DNA from: Megascapheus bottae
Lineage: Eukaryota; Chordata; Mammalia; Rodentia; Geomyidae
Length of the DNA: 64,000 nt
Direction: 5' to 3'
Assembly (NCBI GenBank): GCA_024803745.1
Contig: JANJXV010000039.1
Location: forward strand, 7,185,001 to 7,249,000
Under the pieces are notes generated by a model, which was not told the origin of the DNA, made no database searches, and saw only the letters and a list, made by a program, of their open reading frames with translations. Both the position numbers and the translations under genes were made by a program. Below, one piece after another: positions 36,583 to 61,100 of this stretch (positions within the stretch are counted from its first letter, which is position 1; each line of letters starts with the position of its first letter).

Positions 36583-39500
36583 TCAGGCAGGGTCAGGGTC
36601 GTCAGGAAGAGGTTTGGATGCTGGAGGGGGGGGTGACGGGTTTGGAGTCTGGCCTCGGTGAACCACAATGTCATCATATTCATCCTGGGGACAGAAGAGG
36701 GTGGCACAGGGGTTCAGGTGGCTGCTGAGTCACCTCTAAGTCTGAGGCTCCAGGTCCCCTTCAACCTGCACACTCTCAAAGCCTCTTTTTTGAGCTGGGT
36801 GTCAGTATCTCACCCCTGTAATCCTAGCTGCTCAGGAGGCTGAGATCTGAGGATCCAGGTTCGAAGCCAGCTCAGGCAGGAAAGTCCATAAAACTTACCT
36901 CCAATGAACTAGTAAAATACCCGAAGTGGAGCTTTGGCTCCAGCGGTAGAGTGCTAACCTTGAGCAAAAAAAAAAGCTCAGGGACAGTGCCCAGGACTGG
37001 AGTTCAAGCCTCAGAACTCTGTCTCTGTCTCTCTCATACACTCACACACACACATACACACATATAGCCCCATTTTGCGAGTTATGCCTCCCCCTCCCCA
37101 GAAAGCAGCATCTCTGCTCCCCCCTCTCCCTTCTGCCTCTACCCACATTCTTTAACCTCACCACCCACAACATTCACTGCCACCTGGGGTGTCCAGGATA
37201 GCACCTCACTCCTGGGTCCACCCTCACCCTTCCCTGAGGTGTCTCCCACCTCTGCCAGTGGCTGCTGCCCAAGGTCCCTGCCCACAGCCCAGTTCTCTAA
37301 CTCCTGCTCCGCCCACCACCAGCCATGGGGCCTGTGTCCACTCTCGCCACCACTAAGGTCTTTCCTCCACCTCTGCCCCGTCTCCCCCTGCACTGCCTTA
37401 GCTCCTCAATCCTCATTGGTGATCTTGCTTCTCACTGCTTCTGGTTTTGTTTATGCATGTGGCACCAAGGAATTGAACCTGGGTCTTCATGCATCCTAGG
37501 CAAGCACTCTTAAACATTAGGCCAAACTCCTGGCCTGGCTGAGTTTGTTTTATGGGTCATGGGGCTTGAACTCTGGGCTTGGGCACTGTCCCTGAGCTCT
37601 TCAGTTCAAGACTACTTCCCTATCCCTGGAGCCACAGCCCCACTTCTTGTTGTCTAGTCGTTTATTGGAGATAAGAGTCTCACACCAGAGCAGGCTTTGA
37701 ACAGAAATCCTCAGAGTTCCGCCTCCTGAGTAGTTAGGATTACAGGAGTGATCCACTGTGCCTGGCCTGGCCTGAATTGTTTTATTTATTTATACATTTT
37801 TTGGGGGGTGGGGGCAGCACTGTTGATTGGACTCAGGTCTCACACTTAATGAATTAGCTCTCTACCACCTGTGCCATGCCTCTAGCCTGGCTTTTTGCTG
37901 TTTGTTATGCAGATGCATGCTTAACAGCTGCTCTGCCCAGGATGGCCTCCAGTCCCAATCCTCCAGATCTCAGCCTCCTGAGGAGCCAGCATTACAGGTG
38001 TGAGCCACGGGTGCAGGGCTCCATCTGAGTTCACTACGAGTAGCGACCCCCTTGAGTGCTCAGGGACAGCGCCCAGGCCAAGTTCAAGATCCATGACCCA
38101 CAGCATAAATAAATGAGTGAGTAAGTAAGTAAATACATAAATACAGCTACCCACTCCCTAATCATCTCCTCCCCTTCTGGCTGTTGGTTTTAGCCAGGTC
38201 CCCTAATCGGTCACCCCAGTTCCCCTGCAACTCACGCCTTCATCTTTGCTGTCACCGTCACTGTCGTCACTACTGCTGCTGGAGCCAGGCTTGTCGTCCT
38301 CATCCTCAGGCTCGGGGGCTCCGTGAGCACGGAGCAGGCGGGCAAGGAGGGCACTGGGCCTCAGCAGGGCACTCCCCAGGGGGGTGCGGCCCCCGTACAT
38401 TCTGGCAGCGGGGTTGGCCCCCGCCCTCAGGAGAAGTGCCAGGACATCCGCAGCTTGGGCCTCCACTGCCAAGTGTAGGGGGCTCCGGCCACACGTGGGC
38501 TCCTGTGGGGTGCAGCCAAGAGGTCAGCGGGCACGGGAGGGGGCACCCCACGCACACCTGCCCGGCTCGGGTGGCTCACCGGCTTGTTGAGGTCAGCTCC
38601 AGCATGCCAGAGCAGCCGGACCATCTCTGCGTCTCTGTGGATGATGGCCACGTGGAGTGGGGTGTGGCCTGGGGACAGAGGGACGGGTGTCAGATGAAGG
38701 GGTGAGGGGCCTGGGCTCCCAGCACCATGACTGGGGCTCCTGAGGTCGACCAGGTTTGGGTGGCAGGTGATGTCAGTCTATCTCCGGAGGCAGCTGGGCT
38801 TACAGACTCAGATGCTCAGATCACAGTTCAGGCAGCATTTTTCCCACGAATCCCAGATGAGGCAGGTCCTCCAGCTGCCCCCCTCCTCACCGCCCCTGGG
38901 GCTGGGTACCCAGATGTCAGGGTTTCATGAAGCCTAAGCTTTGAATGTCCTCAATTTCTCCCGAGTGGGCTGGGCCTGTGGCTTCTTAGATGCAAGTGGA
39001 GAACTAGATCCTGACAGCGCTGGGTCTGGGGGATGGCAGGTCTTGGGTGGAGGTGGGGGGTGGGTACTGGGCCTCCTATATCTAATGTTTTCCTGAGGTC
39101 TGCCTAAGGGGCCAGGTCTTGAACCCATGCCCACCCTGCCTGGTACTGCTCACCCTCGTAGTTTTCAGCCTCCAGTTGCAATTTCCAGTCCTCCTCTCTC
39201 TGCTCCTCGTCCTTCTCTTGAGAGAGTTCAGGGTGCTCAGCCTCGGGGGCGGGGCTGGGGTCAGGGGTGTGGTATTGGGGGCGGGGCTGGAGCAGCGCGC
39301 ACGCGCAGGCGTGTGCCCGCACCCGGCAGGCCAGATGCAGTGCGGTGTGGCCCCCACGCTCTGCCACCAGCAAGCTGGCACCCGCTGCGTACAACTTCTC
39401 CACGGTGGACACCTCCCCCAGGATGGCTGCCAGATGCAGGGCGGTCTGCAGGAGGGCAGGGCAGGGCTCAAGGTCACACTGAGAACCTGGGACCCCCTGA

Positions 39501-42500
39501 ACCCTTACAATTCCGGATGGCTCACCTGGCCGAGGTCATTCTGCAGGTCTAGATACTCAGTACCCGCGGAGAAGCCTAGGAGGAAATCCAGGAAGGGCTC
39601 GTGCTGATGGATGACGGCCAAGTGCAAAGCCCTAGGGACAGAGACAGGGCAGCAGTCAAGGCTCAGTGAAGATCCAGTGTGGCCGTGGACTCCTGTCACC
39701 CCAGCCATGTGGGAGGTGGAAAAATAAGAGGATCTTGGTCTAGACTTAGCCTCGCAAAAAACTAAGAACTTATCTTACTAAAGGTAAAATGAGTCAGAAC
39801 CCCAGTATCAGGAACAACATTTCAAAAACCAAGGCAAGTTGAATAGGCATGGCGGCCTACGCTTGTGAAACCCAGGACCTGGGAAGTGGAGGCTGTGGAA
39901 AGAGAAGTTTGAGACCAGTTAGGGTACATAGCAAGACTCTGCTTCAAAACCAGGAATAACAAAATGGAGTGGCTGGGAGGTTGGCCAAGTGGTAGCGAGC
40001 TTGCCTAGCGTGCACAAAGATCTGAGTTCAATTCCTCGGTACCACATATATAGAAAAAAAGCCAGAAGTGGTGCTGAGGCTCAAGTGGTAGAGCTCTAGC
40101 CTTGAGAAAGTCCAAGGACAGTGCTCAGGCCCCGAGTTCAAGCCCAGGACTGGCAAAAAGATAAATAAATAACAAAATGTAACAATGTTGTTAAACATCC
40201 CTCTGATGTAACCTTAAAACTACAACAAGCAAAACCTGAGAATTACCAGCATAGACAAACTCAGAATTATAGGTGTGTGTGTCTGCCTGCCTGCCTGAGT
40301 TACTGGGGATTGAACTCTGAGCTGGCTCCTCTATTATTTTCTCTCGTGGCTGGTGCTCTACCACTTGAGCCACATCTTTCTTTCCTTTATGTAATTTAAA
40401 GGAGTGAGGGGCTAGGTAGCTCAGTAGTAGAGTGCTTGCTTAGCATTTGAGAGGCTCTAGGTGCCATTTCTAGTACTGAAAAAAGAAAAAGAAAAACAAC
40501 AACAACAACAACAAAACCAGAATGAGACCCGGGAGTTTGGCCCAGTGGTAGAGTGCTTGCTTTTTTTTTTTTTTTTTTTTTAACGTACTGGGGCTCAAAC
40601 CCAGGATGTTGCACTTGCTAGGCAAGCGCTTTGCCACTGAGCTACATCCCAGCCGCTATTTAGAGTGCTTGCCTAGCATGCATGAAGGCCCAGGTTCGAT
40701 TCCTCGGTACCACATACATAGAAAAAGCTAGAAGTGGTGCTGTGGCTCAAGTGGTAGAACTCTAGCATTGAGAAAGCCCAAGGACAGTGCTCAGGCCCTG
40801 AATTTAAGCCCAGGACTGGCAAAAAGAAAAAGAAAGAAAATTAAAGGAATGCAAATCATATAAACTATCTTCTCTGCTCACAATATTAGATTAAAAATCA
40901 GCAACAGAAAGTTTCCAAACACATGGAAGTGGTACCGTGGCTCAAGTGGTAAAGCACTAGCCTTGAGCTGAAGAGCTCGGGGACAGTGCCCAGGCCCAGA
41001 GTTCCAAAGCCTCACGACCAAAAACAAAGTTTCCAAACATAAGCCGGGGGTTCCGGTGACTCACACCTGTAATCCTAGTTACTAAGGAGGCTGAGATCTG
41101 AGGATCACAGTTCAAAGCCAGACTCTTATCTCTACTTAAACACCAGAAGACTAGAAGCGGTGCTGTGGCTCCAGTGGTAGAGCACTAGCCTTGAGTTGCA
41201 GAGCTCAGGGACTGTGCCCAGGATGAGTGCAAGACCCACGACTGACAAAAAAAAGAAAAAGAAAAAAAAAGTTTCCAACTATGTGACAGTCAACACACTT
41301 CTATATAACTTCCTAGCAAAATTTGAAATTAAAAATAAGGGCCGGGAGTTTGGCCTAGTGGTTAAAGTGCTTGCCTAGCATGCATGAAGACCCGGGTTCG
41401 ATTCCTCGGTACCACATACATAGAAAAAAGCCGTAAGTGGTGCTGAGGCTCTAGTGGTAGAGCTCTAGCCTTGAGAAAGTCCAAGGACAGTGCTCAGGCC
41501 CTGTGCTCAAGCCCAGAACTGGCAAAAAAAAAAAAAAAAAAATAAGTATACTGGGGTTGGGAGCTCAAACCCAGGACTGGCAAAAATAACAACAACAACA
41601 ACAATAATAATAATAAGTATACTAAAATATGCTTAATATGAAAAATAAAAACTTGATATATTTTTGCCTAAGCAGTATTTAGAAGGAAAGTTTAAATACC
41701 TATTAGAAATAAAGGAGAGGGCCGGGAGTTTGGCCTAGTGGTAGAGTGCTTGCCTAGCATGCACGAAGACCCAGGTTTGATTCCTCGGTACCATATACAT
41801 AGAAAAAGCCAGAAGTGATGTTGTAGCTCTAATCTAGAGAAAGCCCAAGGACAGTACTCAGGCCTTGAGTTCAAGCCCCAGGGCTGGCAAAACAAACAAA
41901 CAAACAAACAAACAAACAAGGGCTGGGAATGTGGCTTACTGGCAGAGTGCTTGCCTAACATGCATGAAGCTCTAGGTTCGATTCCTCAGTACCACATAAA
42001 CTGAAAAAGCCAGAAATGGTGCTGTAGCTCAAGTGGTAGAGTGCTACCCTTGAACCAAAGAAGCTCAGGGACAGTGCCCAGGCCCTGAGTTCAAGTCCCA
42101 GGACTGGAAAAAAAAGGGGGGAGGAGAGGGAAGGAAAGAAGAGAAAAAGAAATGAAGGAAATGCTCACATAATGACCTCAGCTACTACTTTAAGAAACAA
42201 GCCAGAGAAGTGAGTGGCTCGTGACTTTAATCCCAATTACTCAGGAGGCTGAAATCTGACAATCCAGGTTTCCATTTCCTCCATCCCTCACCACTAGCAC
42301 CTAGAGTAGGGCCAGGAACATGGCAGTGCCACAGAAACATTGCATTGACCAAATGAATCTCCATTCTCAGGTAATTTAGTTCTCTCTTTGAACTTAAGAT
42401 GGGAAGATCGGTGAGGGTCAAGTATTCATTCTGGAAAGCAAAGTCTGGAGCTCATAAATCAGTTGGACCAAAGACGGTATTTGTATGATGGGGGCGGGAA

Positions 42501-42978
42501 AGGCAGAGTGTTTACAAAGATCTGGGGACTGGGATCAGGAGGATTCAAAGCAGGTTTGGAAGATCAATGGGTCGGATGTGGATTCCAGGATCTGAGAATT
42601 CAAGTTCAAGGAAAGGAAGGGTGGAAATCGCAGGTTTCGGATGGTAAGAGTCTAATTTTCCTACCACTTGGGACTCAGGGGGTGTTAAGGATGGAAAGTC
42701 AGATTTAAGAATGAAAAAGTCAGAAAGCCACAGGCACCAGGATGGAAAAGGAATCGTCGGTTCCCAGGGATCCGCTGGATCAGTCTAAGGATCACTCACG
42801 TGTCCCCATCCTCAGTGACGTAGCCAAAGACGAGGGGCGCCCACGACAGCCCCGGGCCCAGCTCCGCACCCAGCCCTGGTCCTCCGGGAGCCGCTGCGTC
42901 GGGACCCAGAGAGCCCAGGCCGCTGTCACACCATTCATCCGCATCCGCAGCCTTTCCCAAGCACGCGACCCCAGCCAT
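36583..42978 (-). CDS. NFKBIB: NF-kappa-B inhibitor beta (IkB-beta, NFKBIB), 6 exons
   Basis: Ankyrin-repeat protein that binds NF-kB dimers in the cytoplasm and is degraded after IKK phosphorylation. Minus-strand exons: 42978-42800, 39631-39526, 39445-39154, 38668-38580, 38502-38236, 36684-36583, all in phase, giving 344 aa (human 356). The N-terminus (MAGVACLGKAADADEWCDSGLGS) carries the DSGLGS degron with Ser19 and Ser23, recognised by beta-TrCP in the family. Ankyrin repeats follow (TALHLAV, TALHLAA, TALHLAC, HTPLHVA, SPLHLAV, TPLGSAL), ending in an acidic Ser/Asp-rich PEST region (GSSSSSDDSDGD). The linker after repeat 3 (about residues 148-180) is shorter than in human and reads HTPDPSPAPEAEHPELSQEK. 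The extreme C-terminus (HRGQTPNPSPPPPASKPLPD) also differs from human. The gene is divergent from SIRT2 and convergent with CCER2. Confidence 0.96.
36790..38110. mobile_element. SINE-rich NFKBIB intron 5
   Basis: Plus-strand type B 36790-37015. Minus-strand type A left half 37438-37535, type B 37545-37772 and another copy 37795-38020. Plus-strand fragment 38040-38105. The interval 37070-37430 shows no recognised repeat. Confidence 0.75.
39838..42265. mobile_element. SINE-rich part of NFKBIB intron 1
   Basis: Plus-strand B1-like 39838-39955; type A 39970-40156; ID 40405-40480; type A with ID insert 40528-40822; type B pieces 40925-41030 and 41050-41270; type A 41340-41540, 41718-41892 and 41920-42108; type B left part 42200-42265. 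Almost all share one orientation. Confidence 0.8.
40561..40660 (-). mobile_element. ID SINE inserted in another SINE
   Basis: A poly-T start and then the reverse complement of a classical rodent ID element (GTAGCTCAGTGGCAAAGCGC). It is flanked by the 12-bp duplication TAGAGTGCTTGC at 40549-40560 and 40661-40672. It splits the ID/tRNA-like dimer at 40528-40822. This is direct evidence for rodent origin. Confidence 0.85.
42266..42795. other. NFKBIB intron 1 sequence beside exon 1, no repeat seen
   Basis: About 500 bases with no SINE, next to the first exon and the CpG promoter. The absence of insertions suggests possible regulatory constraint, but no specific motif is clear. Confidence 0.35.
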
Positions 42979-43428
42979 GGCCCCCCCACTGCCACCTCGG
43001 TGGGGGTCCCCCACCTGCCCGTCGGTCGCTGGGCTCTGCTTTAGCGCCGGAGCTTCCGCCCTGCTGGGAATTCCCGAAGAAAAAGTCACGCCCCCTAATT
43101 TATCCAATCAGAGTTGGAGGCCTTGCCTATTTCCCGCCCCCATGCTGCACGTTAACCAATCACAGTACCTGGATGGATAGCGCAATCTAGTCGGTCCCCA
43201 CATTTTCCGGATGCCCTTTACCAAAATGGCTGTGGCCGCTTTGCCTTCTGGGATTCGTAGTCCCGTTGGTGAAAGACCCTCCTTGCGCTAAGGGAAGCCG
43301 TGAAGACTACCGGGAGTTGTAGTTTCCTCCCCCACTCCCCGCCCGTCCTCCTGTGCCCCTCTGGTTTCCGGTGCCGTCACGGGACAGAGCAGCCGGTGAC
43401 AGCCCCGAGGGCCCCGCGCCCGGCGCCC
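42979..43428. promoter_or_regulatory. Bidirectional NFKBIB/SIRT2 CpG promoter
   Basis: 450 bases separate the divergent ATGs, with many CpGs and no TATA box. Two CCAAT boxes lie at 43104-43108 and 43156-43160. Two sites match the ZNF143/THAP11 type (consensus around ACTACAAYTCCC): 43243-43263 on the minus strand, reading GGACTACGAATCCCAGAAGG, and 43312-43323, reading GGGAGTTGTAGT. These are typical of constitutive head-to-head promoters. Factor binding is inferred from the motifs. Confidence 0.8.
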
Positions 43429-56667
<13,239 letters not shown>

Positions 56668-57145
56668 TGAATGCTCCAGTCAAACCAGCACAGCCCCTCC
56701 ACCCTGCAGCTCACATGGGCAGGACTCAGCTGTACCCCCACTTTGTCTCTTAACCACCTCCTCTCAAAACTGGGGTCCCAGCCACCGTGTCTACTTCATT
56801 CTGGCCAATCTTTAACACCCACAATCTCTAACCACCCCAGGGGCAGGAGCAGCCTCCCCTAATCTCTAACCATTCTCAGGGGCCAGGGGGGCCCCAAACT
56901 TATAACTTACAGGACAGAAGGCTGAGGAACCCCCATGCCTTTTACCTTTCCCAGCGTCTGGTAGCTAAGTAAACCAATACTCACCCCAGTTTTTTTTAGG
57001 GGTGGGGGCTCGGAGCCTGAAGGGCTCCCCAGTGGCTGCCTCCAGTTCTCAAAGTGGGTGCTGCCCCCCACTTCCCTTGTGACCCACTTACCACGTGGGG
57101 ATGGGCAGAAGATACTGCTTATTGGAGAGAAATTAAAAACATAAG

Positions 57146-57151
57146 AATAAA
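57146..57151 (+). terminator. SIRT2: SIRT2 poly(A) signal
   Basis: AATAAA about 480 bases after the SIRT2 stop codon, consistent with the short SIRT2 3' UTR. No SINE lies between the stop and the signal. Confidence 0.8.
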
Positions 57152-57179
57152 GCCTGAGATGTGTGCCTCTTCATTCGGT

Positions 57180-58069
57180 GGGTACCTAAGACATCTGGAG
57201 AAGGGGCCAGCTTGGACCCTGGCCGTCTCCAGGCTGGGAAAACAGACCACTATTGGGTAGGGCCCTCTAAGGAGGGAGGAAGGCCGGGTTTCAGATGCCC
57301 CCAGGGCCCCGCCTCTTCCCCTTGCACCTCGCTTCCTCTCTGGGGAGCTCTTTCATTTCCTGCTCCCCGGCCGGAACAGGTAGGCCCCCAGGGACTCAAC
57401 ATCTGGCATCCTCACCCACAGCTATCTTCTGGCACCAGGCAGCTGCCCCATGCAGCCTTGCCTGGCACCACCCATGTCCTCCCCCCTCCCTCCTGGGCCT
57501 AGGTGGGCATCTTTCTCCTTCCTACCCCCTCCTTCCTGCTCTCCTTGAATGGCACACCTGCCCCTGTCCTCTGCCCTCTCCATACTCCCACTCCAGCCAG
57601 CTGGTGAGCAGGCTTATTTGTTCAGCTGTTTATTATCAGTCTCCTGATAGGACTGGCATCCCACAGAACAGGGACCTATAGTGCTTAGCAACCTCCACCC
57701 AGGACGTTGTCACCTGGGCCCATTGTTCAGTAATACTGGATGGATGGGTGATGGATGGATGGATACTTGGTTATCCATCCCATGGATGGGTAGCAGCAGG
57801 AAAATCCTTGAAACTGTTTCTAATAAATGTCTGAAAAGCCAGAAGTGGAGCTGTAACTCAAATGGTAGAGCGCTAGCTCTCAGGGACAGCACCCAGACCC
57901 TGAGTTCAAGCCCTACAACTGACAAAAAAAAAAACCTGTCAAGCATGGAAAGGGGTGTTATGGGGTTCCCACCTCATCTCAACACCCACCTTACCTCCTG
58001 GACCTTCACATCTGCCATGCAGGGAGTAGAGATCCACCCCCTGGAAAAACTGGGGTCTCTGGGCCCATT
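57180..58069. other. SIRT2-RINL intergenic region
   Basis: Mostly unique sequence. An ATGG-rich run lies at 57738-57765 and a type B right-arm fragment at 57830-57930. No further gene recognised. Confidence 0.5.
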
Positions 58070-58181
58070 CTGATTGGCCCAGATTGGCATGCATATTTTA
58101 AATATTACCCTTCCTGGAGCAGCCTTGCGTCTTGAGTTTTACTGCCCCAGAGATGGATCCCTGGCTTCTGGCACCCTGAGG
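58070..58181 (+). promoter_or_regulatory. RINL: Probable RINL promoter: paired CCAAT boxes and AT-rich TATA-like element
   Basis: Two inverted CCAAT boxes (ATTGG) begin 10 bases apart at 58073 and 58083. A TATA-like AT-rich stretch follows at 58093-58107, and the first in-frame ATG is at 58182. CpG density is low here. Upstream non-coding exons cannot be excluded. Confidence 0.4.
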
Positions 58182-61100
58182 ATGGCTGAGCCAGATGGCC
58201 TTGCTGGAAGACAGGGCCCCACCATGGGGCAGAGGTGAGGGCTCCTGTCCCTATAACCCAGACACCCCTATCCTCACCCTGAGCCTCTGGTCCTGGGCTT
58301 CTCCCCTTCCTGCGCATGCTCATTCCTCATCTGGCCCCCACACGTCCCAGGCTGTTTCCTCTACAGACAAATGGAGCAGGCGAGAGCCCTCAAGGGACCT
58401 TTGGCACCCCAGGGCTACTTCTGCGCCTGCAGAGGGGATCGGGGGTGTGGCAAGTCCCAGATCTGGATGTCCAGAGAGCTGAAGGCCTTGTGCAGCTGTG
58501 GCCACCAGGGGTGAGTCTATATAACTGGGGACCCATGCTTACAGCAACATACCCCAAAAACATTCGTTCAAGTGACAAATCTCCAGAAGTCAAGGCCTGG
58601 GTCCTGACCCTTAGACAATTTGGAAATTTCTCAATTACTTGAGGCATTTTGTCTTCCACTGTGTTGGGTGTAGTGGCATTTGTCTTGCTGATGTAGACCA
58701 TGACCTCAGGGCCAGCTGTCCAGCAATCTTCTACTGTCCTTACATTGTCCAATACCTGCCCCAGGGCCTTTACATACACATACCAGGCAGGAAGAAGGGT
58801 GCCTCTGGGTTTGTTTGTTTTCCACCTCTTCAATATAAGTGGACCCTGAGAAGCAAGATTTTTATTTAATTTATTTGAGTTCAGGCTCCATGACCAAAAG
58901 AAAGAAAAAAAGAAGAAAAAAGTAGGGCTGAGAATGTGGCTTTGTGGTAGAATGCTTGCCTAGCATGCATGAAGCCCTAGGTTTGATTCTTTAGTACCAC
59001 ATAAGCAGAAAAAGCTGGAAGTGACACTGTGGTTCTAGTGGTAGACTGTAAGCCTTGAGCAAAAGAAGCTCAGGGACAGTGCCTAAGGCCCTGACTCCAA
59101 ACTCCATGACTGGCGAAGGAGGAGGAGGAGGAGGAGGAGGAGGAGGAGGAGGAGGAGGAGGAGGAGGAGGAAAAGAACAAGAAGAATAAGAAGAAAAGTA
59201 GATCAAATGAATTTGAAATAAAAATTTTGAGCTGGGGGCTGGGAGTGTAGCCTAGTGGTTAAAGTGCTTGCCTACCATGCATGAAGACCTGGGTTCAATT
59301 CCTCGGTACCATATACATAGAAAAAAAAAGCCGGAAGTGGTGCTGAGGCTCAAGTGGTAGAGCTCTAGCCTTGAGAAAGTCCAAGGACAGTGCTCAGGCC
59401 CTGAGCTCAAGCCCAGGACTGGCAAAAAAAAAGTCACATCCTGTGCCCTCACCCCTCAGAGCTTGGGGAGAGTAGGAAGAGTTTTCCTAAAGGAAAACAG
59501 GCAAAAAAACCAAAAATCCAATATTCACCCATCTAGCTGACCCCTGCCTCCACTCCACCCCACAGAGTTTCCTGGTTGTGGGCCACCATCCTAGCCAGGT
59601 CCTGGTATTGAGGACAGGACCTTCACCTGGAGAAGTTAAAACCTACCGGATCCAGAAGTTTCCTGGAGGTGAGGCACTCATCCTACGTTTCCAGTGCATC
59701 TCAAATTTATCACTCAAAGCCATCATCAGCATTTTTGTTGTTGTCAGTCTTGGGGCTTGAACTCAAGGCCTGGATGCTGTACCTGAACTCTTTCTCGCAA
59801 GGCTAGTACACTACCACTTTGAGCCACAGCACCACTCCTGGTTTTCTGGTAGTTCATTGGAGATGAGAGTCTGGTGGAATTTCCTGCCTGGGCTGGCTTT
59901 GAACCTTGATCCTTATCCCAGCCTCCTGAGTAGCTAGGTGGGAGCCTAGCAACAACAGGCTTCTTTTACCACTGTGGGGTCCAGAGGTGAACAACTATGA
60001 GACCACTCAGGACACGATCCAGATGTTAAAAGTTTGGGGGAACAGGAGTTTGGCCTAGTGGTAGAGTGCTTGCCTAGCATGCACAAAACCCCAGATTTCA
60101 TTCCTCAGTACCACATACACAGAAAAAAAAACAAAAAAAAAGCTGGAAGTGGTGCTGTGGCTGAAGTGGTAGAGCTCTCACCTTAAGGAAAAAAAAAAAA
60201 ACAAGGACAGTGCTCGGGCCCTGAGTTCAAGCCCCAGGACTGGCCAAAAAAAAAAAAAGTTTATTGAGCAGGGAAGGAGCAAACATGTTGGGGGAGGGGG
60301 TGTCACAGTACAAATCTCATACTTTATCTATAGTCAAGATGCATCTGATTGTGGGCACCAGGATGTCTCAAGATACACCTTTGGTCTGGGTAAACAAATG
60401 GCAGGTGTGTTAAATCTAGGTAAACAGTGACAGAGGGAAGGATATTAGGTCTGGGTAAACAATGGCAGAGGGAAGGGGGAGAGGGGAGGGCTCTAAACGG
60501 CAGCCCCTAATTTCCAGTTTCATAACAATATATTTTCCCCATTGCACCACATGCACACGCACACACACATACACATACATAAGTACACATACACACACCT
60601 GCCTGTTTCAATCCATGCAGAGATTTTTACAATATTCTTTGGTTTGGACCCCCCCCTAAGTTTCTTTTCTCATCCCTTCTTGCCTCTTTCCCTGTCTCTA
60701 GGTGTGTCTCTGGCTTCCTCCAACATCTGCATGCCAGACCTGCCCCTTCTCCTGGCCTTCCTATCAGCCAGCAGGTATAGGTTACCCCCATTGAAGTTGT
60801 GAATGGGAACCCTAAGACACCCCATCCACATGGTGGTACCCCTTTATCTTTTCTCAGGGATATTTTGCCCAGAACATTGCTCTTGCCTTCTGCAGCTCTG
60901 GGGCCTGGAGACAGACACTCAGGTGAGTCCGCTTGCTGCAGGGATTACACTTGAGGCCCCAGATTATTTGGTTTTTGTTATTGTTTGTTTGTTGCTTTGG
61001 TACCAGTACTGGGGTTGGAATTCAGGGCTTGGATTTTTTTTTTTTTGACCAGTCCTGAAGCTTGAACTCAGGGCCTGAGCACTGCCCTTGGGCTTTCTCA

